Made by a program: the position numbers and the translations under genes. Of a stretch of DNA of 64,000 nt, positions 26,680 to 35,548 are shown piece after piece. The stretch comes from CAIVAT01 sp964525995. Its GTDB lineage: Bacteria; Bacteroidota; Bacteroidia; Bacteroidales; FEN-979. Every line of letters begins with the position of its first letter. Position 1 is the first letter of the stretch. The stretch covers positions 1 through 64,000 of the forward strand of contig CAZGIM010000002.1 in assembly GCA_964525995.1 (NCBI GenBank), in the 5' to 3' direction. The notes under the pieces are model-generated. The model was not told the origin of the DNA. It saw nothing but the letters and a program-made list of their open reading frames with translations, and ran no database searches.

Positions 26680-26710
26680 CAAAAATAATATTTTTATTGT
26701 AATTACAAAA
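26680..26710 (-). promoter_or_regulatory. Promoter of the set 1 hydrogenase operon
   Basis: On the minus strand TTTTG (26706-26710), 18 bp, then TATTTTTG (26680-26687). The leader to the hydC ATG is about 20 nt. Confidence 0.6.
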
Positions 26711-26717
26711 CATTTAA

Positions 26718-26735
26718 TTGTGAAAATATTATCAA
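26718..26735. promoter_or_regulatory. Rex-like operator upstream of set 1
   Basis: TTGTGAAAATATTATCAA, 18 bp, close to the Rex consensus TTGTGAAnnnnTTCACAA (left half perfect; right half two mismatches). It lies 7 bp upstream of the -33 element of the hydC promoter and in the gap shared with the divergent sensor gene. Its sequence is nearly identical to the box at 47481. Confidence 0.6.
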
Positions 26736-26817
26736 TGTGAAAAATTAAACAAATATAACGTGGAGTAATTCATCGTTTTTTTTTAATTTCGGGATACGAT
26801 CCAAACGCAGTAATTCC

Positions 26818-26825
26818 TAAATTTG
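26818..26825 (+). promoter_or_regulatory. -7 element of the PAS sensor/phosphatase operon
   Basis: TAAATTTG, 18 bp before ATG 26844. It overlaps the alternative TTG start at 26823, which argues for the ATG. No -33 TTG at the usual distance. Confidence 0.45.
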
Positions 26826-26843
26826 GCTTTTTTAGTGACTGGG

Positions 26844-28715
26844 ATGATTCACGAACCGCTTTTGCGTATATCGCATGAAAATTGTATCAAGTGCTATTCG
26901 TGTGTCCGCATCTGTCCGGTGAAAGCCATACGGGTGGATGTTAATACCGAATTTCCCGAAATTATACCCGAGCGGTGTATCGGATGCGGAAGTTGTTACC
27001 GGGCATGTTCTGCACAGGCAATCTCCTACCGGAGCTCCATTGACCAGACTATCGAACTCCTCCATTCGGGCAAACCGGTAGCGGCTATCTGCGATCCGGC
27101 CATCTCAGGCGAATTTCATGATATCACCGACTATCGGAAATTCGTCGGGATGATCCGGCAGCTTGGCTTTACTTATGTCAGTGAAGTCTCCTTCGGGGTG
27201 GATCTGATCGCCTCCCGTTACAAAGAGCTGCTCGACGACTTCAAGGGGAAATACTATATTACCTCAAACTGCCCTACGGTTGTTGCTTTTATCGAAAAGT
27301 ACCATCCCGATTTGATCAATAACCTTGCTCCCCTGGTGTCGCCCATGATCGCGACCGCACGGGTAATCCGGCAAAGATATGGATCTGATATCAGGGTGGT
27401 TTTTATCGGTCCCTGTATAGCCACCAAAGATGAAGCGTTAAAATTTACCGGTGAATCGACGATCGATGCCGCCCTTACCTTTGTCGAACTCCGGCAACTA
27501 TTCACCCAATTCAATATTCGTGAAAGTCAGCTTGAATACTTCGAATTCGACCCACCTCTCGGGCAAAAAGGTTCATTGTACCCCATCAGCAACGGTATCC
27601 TTCAAGCCGTCGGGATCAACGAGGATCTTCTGACTGGCAGCGTCATCACTACCGAAGGCCGCACCAATATGACCGATGCAGTACGGGAATTTGAAACACG
27701 CATCGACCTGATCAAAAGAAATTTCAACGTGTTTTATGATGAGGGATGTATCATGGGACCGGGTACATCTCCGAAAGGCGAAAAATTCCTGAGGATGACT
27801 CTGGTTAAGGAATACGCGAATAAACGCTTGAAAACCCTGAATTTCGATGATTGGCAGCACGATGTCAGATCTTTTAAAGAACTCGATCTTTCAAGACAAT
27901 TTACGGTGGATGATCAGCGCCTTCCGGTTCCGGACGAGGAAAAGATAGCCGAAGTACTAAAAATGATCGATCGGGAATCACACCTGCATGGTGATGTCGG
28001 ATGTGAATCGTGCGGATATACAAACTGTCGTGAACTCGCTATCGCCATCTCCCAGGGCTTGGCTACCACAGAGATGTGTCATGTCTTTAGCGGGAAAAAC
28101 CGTCAGGAATACATCCGGACCCTCAGGGCTACCAATGAAAATCTGGCGAAAACAAAAATCGCACTGAAAGAATCCGAGGAAAAAGCAAAACATGAACAGG
28201 AAACTCAGAAAGAGACCTCGGAGATTATAAATACCATGCTTCAGAAACTGATCTCTGGAGTCGTAATTGTCGATGAGAATCTGAAAATTTACCAGTCAAA
28301 TAAAGCCTTCATCAGGATTATTGGCGAAGAAGCCACCCTTATCGATGAAGTCATACCTGGTTTAGTCGGCGCAGACTTAAAATCGCTTTTACCGGTCCAT
28401 TTCTATAAGATGTTTACATACGTCCTGAGCACCGATGAATCTATCGAAAACAGGGATGTGCAGTTTGGAGATAATAAACTGGGTGTATCGATATTTCCCC
28501 TCCGCAGCCATAAGTATGTAGGAGGAATCCTTCGTGACCGGTATATGCCTGAATTACGTAAAGAACAGGTCGTAAACCGATTATCTGAGGTTATCGACGA
28601 AAACTTTAAAATGGTGCAAAAAATCGCCTATCTGCTGGGTGAGGGAGCTGCCAAATCGGAACAGATGTTGAATTCCGTTATCGAATCTTTTACCAACCCT
28701 CCGGCAGAAAAGTAA
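26844..28715 (+). CDS. [FeFe]-hydrogenase-like PAS sensor with degenerate H-cluster site
   Basis: A 623-residue soluble sensor similar in layout to group C (HydS/HfsB-type) proteins. Two [4Fe-4S] motifs (C14, C17, C20, C24; C45, C48, C51, C55) precede a hydrogenase domain: L1 TSNCPT (C143; proton-relay Cys is Asn142), L2 GPCIAT (C191; conserved Lys is Thr194), L3 VFYDEGCIMGPG, where the first L3 ligand is Tyr298 and only C302 remains. An FeS domain (C387, C390, C395, C412), a coiled coil and a PAS-like domain (about 465-575) follow. It probably cannot hold a normal H-cluster and may sense redox state or Fe-S status. The next gene is a PP2C-type phosphatase, 32 bp away. Confidence 0.85.
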   Translation: MIHEPLLRISHENCIKCYSCVRICPVKAIRVDVNTEFPEIIPERCIGCGSCYRACSAQAISYRSSIDQTIELLHSGKPVAAICDPAISGEFHDITDYRKFVGMIRQLGFTYVSEVSFGVDLIASRYKELLDDFKGKYYITSNCPTVVAFIEKYHPDLINNLAPLVSPMIATARVIRQRYGSDIRVVFIGPCIATKDEALKFTGESTIDAALTFVELRQLFTQFNIRESQLEYFEFDPPLGQKGSLYPISNGILQAVGINEDLLTGSVITTEGRTNMTDAVREFETRIDLIKRNFNVFYDEGCIMGPGTSPKGEKFLRMTLVKEYANKRLKTLNFDDWQHDVRSFKELDLSRQFTVDDQRLPVPDEEKIAEVLKMIDRESHLHGDVGCESCGYTNCRELAIAISQGLATTEMCHVFSGKNRQEYIRTLRATNENLAKTKIALKESEEKAKHEQETQKETSEIINTMLQKLISGVVIVDENLKIYQSNKAFIRIIGEEATLIDEVIPGLVGADLKSLLPVHFYKMFTYVLSTDESIENRDVQFGDNKLGVSIFPLRSHKYVGGILRDRYMPELRKEQVVNRLSEVIDENFKMVQKIAYLLGEGAAKSEQMLNSVIESFTNPPAEK

Positions 28716-28747
28716 TTTTGAACCCCGCCACATGAACAAGTTCCGCT

Positions 28748-29932
28748 TTGGATGAAAAATTTTTTATAGAGGTTACCTGCCAGCAAAAATGTCACGCTGA
28801 AGCCCGCGTCTGCGGCGACGTCTTCATTTCAAGGAGAATCAAGGAAGAAGGACGTATGATTGTCATTCTCTCCGATGGTATGGGTCACGGAATCAAGGCC
28901 AACATTCTCGGAACCCTGACTGCCGTGATGGCAGTGAATTTCACCCGGGAGCATAAAAACATTCAAAAGATTTCCGAGATCATCATGAATACACTCCCGG
29001 TCGATAGTGTGAAAAAAATGAACTATTCGACTTTTACCATCGTCGAATTTTATCCGGAAGGAGAGGTGCGTATTCTGGAATATGAAAACCCCAGGACCAT
29101 GATTTTTCGAGGGTTCCGATCCTATGAACCCGAGTGGAATTGCGTCGTTCTCGAAGGTGAAAGACACGCCGGAAGAGAGGTGCTGACGGCTTCATTCCGT
29201 CCGCAAAAAGAGGACCGGATCATATTTTGCTCCGACGGAGTTACCCAGTCGGGACTGGGTACCGACAAAATGCTTACAGGATGGGGCGCTGAAAATCTTT
29301 TAAATTTCGTTGAGGAATCGATTAAAAAGGAACACGATATCTCTGCAGTGAATCTGGCTGCCCGGGTGGTCAATAAAGCAAACCTCAACGATGGCTTTCA
29401 TCCTCGCGACGATATCAGTTGCGCGGTTCTGTACTTTCGGGAACCCAGAAAACTGATGATTTTTACAGGCCCTCCGGTTGACCCCTCAAATGATACCATG
29501 TTTACAGAATTGTTGAAGCAATTCGACGGGAAAAAGATAATTTGCGGAGCTACCACAGCCGATATGGTAGCCCGAGAGTGGAAGCAGGAGATCGTTGATT
29601 CTGTGGATCGCTATGACCAGGAACTTCCCCCGGTCTCATTTATGGATGGGGTTGATTTAATTACCGAAGGAATCCTGACCCTTAGTAAAGTAAGTGAATT
29701 GTTAAAACAATACACCAACAACTATACCCTGGGCCGCGGACCTGCCGACGAAATCGTCAAAACTATTCTTGATTCCGACGAAATTCATTTCCTGGTTGGA
29801 ACCAATATCAATATTGCACACCAGGATCCCACGCTGCCGGTCGAACTCGAACTGCGCCGAACAGTTGTTCACCGTATTGCCCGTACTCTGGAGGAAAAAT
29901 TTCTCAAAGAGGTTACCATGAAGTTCTTCTGA
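28748..29932 (+). CDS. SpoIIE/PP2C-type serine phosphatase
   Basis: A 394-residue protein phosphatase of the SpoIIE/RsbU group. Metal-binding motifs: MIVILSDGMGHGIKANILG (about residue 37), DRIIFCSDGVTQSG (about residue 160) and HPRDDISCAVL (about residue 219). The C-terminal 170 residues are a separate domain I do not recognise. The start is a TTG at 28748: a stop lies 15 bp upstream in frame and the next Met is inside the catalytic domain. With the PAS sensor it recalls the HfsA/HfsB-type phosphatase-sensor pair of Thermoanaerobacterium. A likely substrate is a phosphorylated Ser/Thr switch protein, perhaps acting against the RsbW-like ATPase at 39.3 kb (inference). Confidence 0.88.
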   Translation: MDEKFFIEVTCQQKCHAEARVCGDVFISRRIKEEGRMIVILSDGMGHGIKANILGTLTAVMAVNFTREHKNIQKISEIIMNTLPVDSVKKMNYSTFTIVEFYPEGEVRILEYENPRTMIFRGFRSYEPEWNCVVLEGERHAGREVLTASFRPQKEDRIIFCSDGVTQSGLGTDKMLTGWGAENLLNFVEESIKKEHDISAVNLAARVVNKANLNDGFHPRDDISCAVLYFREPRKLMIFTGPPVDPSNDTMFTELLKQFDGKKIICGATTADMVAREWKQEIVDSVDRYDQELPPVSFMDGVDLITEGILTLSKVSELLKQYTNNYTLGRGPADEIVKTILDSDEIHFLVGTNINIAHQDPTLPVELELRRTVVHRIARTLEEKFLKEVTMKFF

Positions 29933-29934
29933 TC

Positions 29935-29965
29935 TTGCCTTATATCTTGTTTTTGTCTATATTTG
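29935..29965 (+). promoter_or_regulatory. Promoter of the T9SS cargo gene
   Basis: TTG (29935-29937), 20 bp, TATATTTG (29958-29965). The leader to ATG 30114 is about 140 nt, and no gene lies in it. Confidence 0.5.
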
Positions 29966-30113
29966 TCAGAATTCATACCAGGATCTGATGAACAGTTTAT
30001 TTTTTACCCTTCACTGACCCTGATTAAGGATATATTTAAAAATTGTTATAGTTCAGTTGAATTTCGTTATAAATTGTTCTCACATCATTTCTGATATAAT
30101 TAAGAAAAAAAAG

Positions 30114-31178
30114 ATGAAGAGACACATCCTACTGTTGCTGTTCCTGGGTTTTGTTATGCTGACCGGGTATGCACAGACGTATTTCAGAAGCGGAATTTTT
30201 CTGCATCATTCGACCGGCGCCTGTATCTGGGGGCCTAATGGCAGTAGTACCAGTATTCCGCAGGAAATGGATGCATACAATGCCTTGCATGGATATACCG
30301 GCGCCCGTGCGGTGACAATGAATGAAGAGTGGTGGGCGCCCGCTGATAATGAGTGGGCCACACAGCATGCTTTTTTTGAGGATCCAAGCCCGGTATCCGG
30401 CATCGGCTATTATCTGCCCGGGAATAAAATCATTGTGATTAAGACCTGCTTTCCGGCCTCTTCCATGACCGGGGCAGGCCAACCCTCCGATACCACAGAT
30501 CCATATAAAAAGACGGTCTGGAATTACAAATGGCACTGGCGGCATATCGTCAGAGTAATGCAGGACCACCCAGAAAATTTCTTTGCAATCTGGACCAATG
30601 CCCCACTGGAACCGGGATCAACAACTGAGAGCGAGGCAGCGCTTTCGAAATGGTTTTGTGCATGGGCTAAAGATACCCTGGAAGCTGGACTTGATCCTGA
30701 ATTCGGCGCATTCCCTCCGAATGTTTATGTTTTTGATTTCTTCAGCAAACTTACCGGCTCCAATGGCATGATGTTAATGATGTATGCTGCCGGATCAGGG
30801 AATTCACACCCAAATGCAACGGCCACCGAACTGGTAGCGCCACAATTTGTCTCTGAGATCTTTAACGCTTCAATCCTGTATGAAGTCATTTACGGAAATC
30901 AGGAAATCGAAAACCCATTTGAAGCAGTAATTAAATGTTACCCGAATCCTTGCAAAGAGTCATTGACCGTTGCTTTTCAATCCTCCTGCAAAAAACATAT
31001 TAATATTAACCTGTACGATCTGACCGGGAGATGTCTGCTAAAAATTTCAGATAGCAGTTATGAACCGGGATCTCATACCTTGCCAGTTTCACTTTCATCG
31101 GTCGGAAACGGAATATTTTTAGTACGATGGATAAAAGGAAATGCATCAGGTACCTCCTATCTCGTGATTTCCAGATAA
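30114..31178 (+). CDS. Secreted protein with a T9SS C-terminal sorting domain, SGNH-hydrolase-like
   Basis: A 354-residue exported protein. MKRHILLLLFLGFVMLTGYAQ is a signal peptide with a likely cut after the AQ. The mature start FRSGIFLHHSTGACIW recalls SGNH/GDSL hydrolases (HHST near the nucleophile Ser) and SHPNATATE near residue 250 could hold the catalytic His; these are weak hints. The last 75 residues (NPFEAVIKCYPNPCKESLTV, ..LYDLTGRCLLK.., GIFLVRWI) match the type A sorting domain of type IX secretion. An upstream in-frame start at 30057 would put 19 residues before the signal peptide, so ATG 30114 is preferred. PorQ is encoded at 60.7 kb. Confidence 0.8.
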   Translation: MKRHILLLLFLGFVMLTGYAQTYFRSGIFLHHSTGACIWGPNGSSTSIPQEMDAYNALHGYTGARAVTMNEEWWAPADNEWATQHAFFEDPSPVSGIGYYLPGNKIIVIKTCFPASSMTGAGQPSDTTDPYKKTVWNYKWHWRHIVRVMQDHPENFFAIWTNAPLEPGSTTESEAALSKWFCAWAKDTLEAGLDPEFGAFPPNVYVFDFFSKLTGSNGMMLMMYAAGSGNSHPNATATELVAPQFVSEIFNASILYEVIYGNQEIENPFEAVIKCYPNPCKESLTVAFQSSCKKHININLYDLTGRCLLKISDSSYEPGSHTLPVSLSSVGNGIFLVRWIKGNASGTSYLVISR

Positions 31179-31282
31179 AACCAAATTGATATGTGATATT
31201 TGAATCTATTCCCGTTCCCGGGATTGAATGAATCTTTGATCTGAATGGTACTGATCTCTGATCATTGTCGCTGAAAGATGGT

Positions 31283-31322
31283 AAAAAATAAAGCCCGCAG
31301 GATGATGAATATCCGGCAGGCC
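31283..31322 (-). terminator. Probable terminator of the set 2 hydrogenase operon
   Basis: On the minus strand a GC-rich stem (9 of 11 pairs; plus-strand arms GCCCGCAGGAT and ATCCGGCAGGC) is followed by a TTTATTTTTTA run. It lies about 25 bp beyond the hydC stop. Confidence 0.6.
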
Positions 31323-31345
31323 ATATACAGTTTCAACAAAAACTC

Positions 31346-31822
31346 TTAATTATATTCTGCAACAATATCTTTCACGCCATCCGGTGAAACGCGTCCATAC
31401 ACTTTTTCTCCAACCATCACCACCGGCGCCAAACCGCAGGCGCCCACACAACGTAGGCAACTGAGTGAGAATTTCCCATCGGGAGTAGTTTCCCCCACCT
31501 GTACGTTCAGGACACGCTTGAATTCGTCCAGAACCTTCTCTGCGCCACGCACATAACAAGCTGTACCGAGACAGATTGAAATGGGGTGCTCGCCCTTTGG
31601 AATCATCGTAAAGAAGGAGTAGAAGGTCACGACACCGTAAACATGAGCTACCGATACCTGAAGCTCATTGGCGACTACCTCCTGTACCTCGGCCGGGAGA
31701 TATCCGAAAATACCCTGAGCTTTATGCAGCACATTGATGAGCTCCCCCGGTTCGTTGTTAAAGGATTTACAAACATCCTTCAACTCCTGTAATTTTCTTT
31801 CTGATAATTTAATTTTAGCCAT
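31346..31822 (-). CDS. hydC: NuoE-like [2Fe-2S] subunit HydC (set 2)
   Basis: 158-residue thioredoxin-like subunit. [2Fe-2S] ligands are C-x4-C in CLGTACYVRGAE and C-x3-C in RCVGACGLAPV. The helical N-terminus with LHKAQGIFGYLPAEVQ and HVYGVVTFYSFF is the standard NuoE form. It is the last gene of the set 2 operon, 129 bp after hydA, unlike sets 1 and 3, where hydC comes first. No promoter element was seen in that 129-bp gap. Confidence 0.92.
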   Translation of the reverse strand: MAKIKLSERKLQELKDVCKSFNNEPGELINVLHKAQGIFGYLPAEVQEVVANELQVSVAHVYGVVTFYSFFTMIPKGEHPISICLGTACYVRGAEKVLDEFKRVLNVQVGETTPDGKFSLSCLRCVGACGLAPVVMVGEKVYGRVSPDGVKDIVAEYN

Positions 31823-31951
31823 AATCGTTTAATTTAATTGTACCCCGGCATTTAATAACCGCAGATTTTCTCGGATTTGATCCCGATCACCAGGATATGT
31901 AACAGTCAAATCATTTAATTTTACTAAGTTTTTTAACCAGTCGTCAGACTG

Positions 31952-33724
31952 TTATTCCTCTACAAATACACCGGCACTTTTGTCAAAATAGTGTGTGTGC
32001 AACAAATGGTGCGATTTTTCACCGAGGGGTTTTTCAAGAAATTCCTTATAGAGTTCGATGATAAAAGGATTCTCATGCGACTTACGGATAGGTTTCCCTG
32101 CATCCTCACGATAAATGGCCGCAGCCCTGGCTTTCAGAATGGAAGAATCACCATGGTGATAGGGTTGACCGCCACCCCCGATGCACCCACCGGGACAGGC
32201 CATGATTTCAATAGCATGAAATTGACTCTTGCCCGCACGGATATCTTCAAGAAGCTTTCGAGCATTTCCTAAACCGTGTGCGATCCCAATATTGATCGGT
32301 AATCCGTTAAAGTCGATCGTGGCGTGCCGGATGTTCTCCATCCCGCGAAGCTCATTGAATTCAACTTTCTCCAGTTTTTTACCAGTATACAACTCATAAG
32401 CTGTCCGGCAGGCAGCCTCGATGACTCCTCCGGTGTTGCCAAAAATGACGGCTGCTCCTGTCGATGCTCCTAAAGGATTATCAAAGTCTTCCTCAGGCAA
32501 GGAGTTAAAGTCAATATTGGTTTGCTTTATCAGATGGGCTAATTCGCGGGTCGAAAGAGAGTAATTAACATCAGGATCTCCATCGACTTTAAATTCTTCA
32601 CGCTGGCATTCATATTTCTTGGCCAGACAGGGCATGATGGAAACCACAATAAGGTTACGCCGGTCAATTCCTAGTTTTTTCCCGAAGTATTCCTTTGCAA
32701 TAGGACCAAACATCTGTTGTGGTGATTTTGCAGTAGAAGGAATATCAAGCATTTCCGGGAAATTGTGCTCGAAGAAATTGACCCAACCGGGACAACATGA
32801 AGTCAGGATCGGCAATTTCACATCCTTGTCACCCTTCAGGTAACGGGAAAGACGGTCGAGTAATTCACTTCCTTCTTCCATGATAGTCAGGTCGGCAGCA
32901 AAGTCGGTGTCGAACACATAGTTAAAACCGAGTCGTCTAAGTGCTGCAACCATCTTACCCGTTACAAGGGTGCCTGGCGCAAGGCCAAATTCTTCACCAA
33001 GGGCAGCCCTTACAGCAGGCGCCGTTTGAACAATAACAGTCTTTGAGGGATCGGCCAGGGCGTTGATCACCTGACGTGAATGGTCAACCTCAGTAAGGGC
33101 TCCGGTTGGACAAACCGACACACACTGACCGCAATAGGTACAGGGCGATTTTTCAAGGTTCATTTCGAACGCCGGTGCCACCACTGCCATGAATCCCCTG
33201 TTAACGGCCGAAAGAGCACCCACCGTCTGTACCTCATTACACATCATTTCGCACCTCCGACACATAATGCATTTGTCAACATCACGAATGATAGCTGGTG
33301 AAGTGTCTTTTCGATAGGTGGACTGGGCTCCCTGGAAGGGGATTTCACGTACTCCAAGCTTTTGCGCAATATCCTGAAGCTCGCAATTTCCCGATTTGGC
33401 ACAGGTAAGACATTCGGCAGGATGATCAGAAAGGATCAGCTCCAACACGGTGCGCCGTGCATTCAGTACCCTGATCGAATGGGTGTTAACCACCATTCCC
33501 GGAGTCACTGTAGTCGTACAGGCAGGAGCTAAATTCCGCCTGCCGGCAATTTCAACCACGCAAATGCGACATCCGCCCGGACGGTTTTCGATCTCCATAT
33601 CCTTTAACTGAAAATAACAAAGGGTTGGTATATCAATGCCGGCATCTTTCGCTGCCTTTAAAATTGTTGTGTTTTTTTCGACTTCAACGGTTTTCCCGTC
33701 TATTGTCAGTTTTACCATTTCCAT
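31952..33724 (-). CDS. hydA: [FeFe]-hydrogenase catalytic subunit HydA (set 2)
   Basis: A 590-residue catalytic subunit with the full electron-transfer chain: [2Fe-2S] (C36, C52, C55, C69), His-Cys [4Fe-4S] (H101, C105, C108, C114), two [4Fe-4S], then the intact H-cluster site TSCCPGW (C310, C311), MPCLAK (C366) and MACPGGC (C510, C514). The C-terminus KSHENPFIIELYKEFLEKPLG followed by SHHLLHTHY is the small-subunit-like tail of multimeric enzymes. This is the most canonical of the three HydA proteins here and should be active if matured. It follows hydB after 12 bp. Confidence 0.95.
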   Translation of the reverse strand: MEMVKLTIDGKTVEVEKNTTILKAAKDAGIDIPTLCYFQLKDMEIENRPGGCRICVVEIAGRRNLAPACTTTVTPGMVVNTHSIRVLNARRTVLELILSDHPAECLTCAKSGNCELQDIAQKLGVREIPFQGAQSTYRKDTSPAIIRDVDKCIMCRRCEMMCNEVQTVGALSAVNRGFMAVVAPAFEMNLEKSPCTYCGQCVSVCPTGALTEVDHSRQVINALADPSKTVIVQTAPAVRAALGEEFGLAPGTLVTGKMVAALRRLGFNYVFDTDFAADLTIMEEGSELLDRLSRYLKGDKDVKLPILTSCCPGWVNFFEHNFPEMLDIPSTAKSPQQMFGPIAKEYFGKKLGIDRRNLIVVSIMPCLAKKYECQREEFKVDGDPDVNYSLSTRELAHLIKQTNIDFNSLPEEDFDNPLGASTGAAVIFGNTGGVIEAACRTAYELYTGKKLEKVEFNELRGMENIRHATIDFNGLPINIGIAHGLGNARKLLEDIRAGKSQFHAIEIMACPGGCIGGGGQPYHHGDSSILKARAAAIYREDAGKPIRKSHENPFIIELYKEFLEKPLGEKSHHLLHTHYFDKSAGVFVEE

Positions 33725-33736
33725 CTTTCCTCCTGA

Positions 33737-35530
33737 TTATTTGATAAAAATAGCGTTGAATTTACATTTTTCCATACAGGCACCGCACTTGATACATTTA
33801 TCCTGATCAATCAGATGCGGTTGTTTCCGCTCACCGGTAATGGCATTCACCGGACAGTTCCTGGCACAAAGCGTACATCCGATACAGTTCTCCGCAATAA
33901 TAAGGTACTGCATCAACGATTTACAATTCCCGGCACGACATTTCTTGCTGGTAACATGTTCCAAATATTCATCATAGAAGTTATCCAGCGTTGAAAGTAC
34001 CGGATTGGGAGAGGTTTGTCCCAATCCGCACAGTGAGGTATCTTTGATCACGTTACTCAGGTTTCGCAGCTTATCAAGGTCTTCAACCGTACCATTACCC
34101 TGGGTGATTTTTTCAAGAATTTCGGATAGTCTTTTATTTCCGATCCGGCAGGGAGAGCATTTTCCGCAGGATTCTTCAACCGTGAAATCAAGGTAAAATT
34201 TCGCCATTTTGACGGCACAGTCATCCTCATCCATGACGATCATTCCGCCTGATCCCATCATCGATCCTGCAGCGATCAGGTTATCATAATCAATCGGCGT
34301 ATCAAGATGCCGTTCGGTAAGACAGCCTCCCGAGGGACCTCCGGTCTGCACAGACTTAAACTTCTTTCCTCCCTTGATTCCTCCGCCGATTTCAAAGATA
34401 ACCTCCCGAAGGGTAATACCCATGGGAACCTCAATTAAACCGACATTGTTAATCTTGCCGGCCAGCGCGAACACTTTAGTCCCTTTGGATTTTGCGGTAC
34501 CGATGGCAGCAAACCATTCCGCACCTTTATTTATGATAACCGGAATATTGGCGTAAGTTTCAACATTGTTCACATTGGAGGGCTTTCCCATATATCCTGA
34601 CTCAGAGGGGAAGGGAGGCTTTACAGTTGGTTCACCACGCAACCCTTCCATCGAATGGATCAGGGCAGTCTCTTCACCACAAACAAATGCGCCTGCGCCA
34701 TAACGGAGATCGATATCAAACGAGAAATCAGTCCCCAGTATATTTTTTCCAAGTAAACCATATTCCCGTGCCTGTTTCATGGCGATCTTCAATCGTTCAA
34801 CGGCGAGGGGATATTCAGCCCGGATATAGATTAAACCCTTGTCGGCTCCGGTGCAATAACCGTTTATCGCCATGGCTTCCAGTACCGTATGCGGGTCGCC
34901 TTCAAGCACCGACCGGTCCATAAAAGCCCCCGGGTCGCCTTCATCAGCATTACAGACCACATATTTTTGATCGGCCTTTACCGCACGCGTGATCTCCCAC
35001 TTTAAACCTGTAGGAAATCCTCCTCCGCCACGCCCCCTGAGCCCCGATTTCTTGATAATTTCAATGGTGGCTTCAGGCTGAAGCTCCGTGAGAACCTTGC
35101 CCAGCGCCATATAGCCGTCACGGGCGATATATTCATCAATATTCTCAGGATTGATAAATCCGCAATTACGCAAGGCGATACGGATCTGCTTTTTGTAAAA
35201 TCCCATGTGCTTTGAATCACTGACTTTTTCACCGGTCTCGGGATTTTCATACAACAAACGCGTAACCCGCCTTCCTTTGATGATATGCTCTTCCAAAATT
35301 TCCGCACAGTCGGTCTGTTTTACTTGTGTGTAGAAAGTATTATCGGGCATCATCTTGACGATCGGCCCCTTTTCACAGAAACCAAAACAACCGGTTTTAA
35401 TAACCTGCACTTCCGTTTCGAGGCCATGGGAAATGATCTGTTCCTGAAACACCTTCAGGAGCTGATCACTCTGGGATGCGTGGCAACCTGTTCCGCCGCA
35501 AACCAACATGTGGTACTTGATTTGTGTCAT
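33737..35530 (-). CDS. hydB: NADH-binding flavoprotein subunit HydB (set 2)
   Basis: 597 residues with the full bifurcating-HydB layout: N-terminal thioredoxin-like [2Fe-2S] domain (VCGGTGCHAS; KTGCFGFCEKGP), NuoF core (LRGRGGGGFPTGLKW; NADEGDPGAFMDRS), [4Fe-4S] ligands in ESCGKCSPCRIGNKR, and a C-terminal two-cluster ferredoxin (CIGCTLCARNC; CIKCGACMEKC). It carries FMN and takes electrons from or gives them to NAD(H). It lies between the thioredoxin-like ferredoxin gene (18 bp upstream) and hydA. Confidence 0.95.
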   Translation of the reverse strand: MTQIKYHMLVCGGTGCHASQSDQLLKVFQEQIISHGLETEVQVIKTGCFGFCEKGPIVKMMPDNTFYTQVKQTDCAEILEEHIIKGRRVTRLLYENPETGEKVSDSKHMGFYKKQIRIALRNCGFINPENIDEYIARDGYMALGKVLTELQPEATIEIIKKSGLRGRGGGGFPTGLKWEITRAVKADQKYVVCNADEGDPGAFMDRSVLEGDPHTVLEAMAINGYCTGADKGLIYIRAEYPLAVERLKIAMKQAREYGLLGKNILGTDFSFDIDLRYGAGAFVCGEETALIHSMEGLRGEPTVKPPFPSESGYMGKPSNVNNVETYANIPVIINKGAEWFAAIGTAKSKGTKVFALAGKINNVGLIEVPMGITLREVIFEIGGGIKGGKKFKSVQTGGPSGGCLTERHLDTPIDYDNLIAAGSMMGSGGMIVMDEDDCAVKMAKFYLDFTVEESCGKCSPCRIGNKRLSEILEKITQGNGTVEDLDKLRNLSNVIKDTSLCGLGQTSPNPVLSTLDNFYDEYLEHVTSKKCRAGNCKSLMQYLIIAENCIGCTLCARNCPVNAITGERKQPHLIDQDKCIKCGACMEKCKFNAIFIK

Positions 35531-35548
35531 CGCTTATGATCTTCTATA

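Noticed and set aside
26735..26752. A second Rex-like box (ATGTGAAAAATTAAACAA) next to the one at 26718
   Set aside because: The right half is shifted by one base and only three of nine pairs match; too weak.
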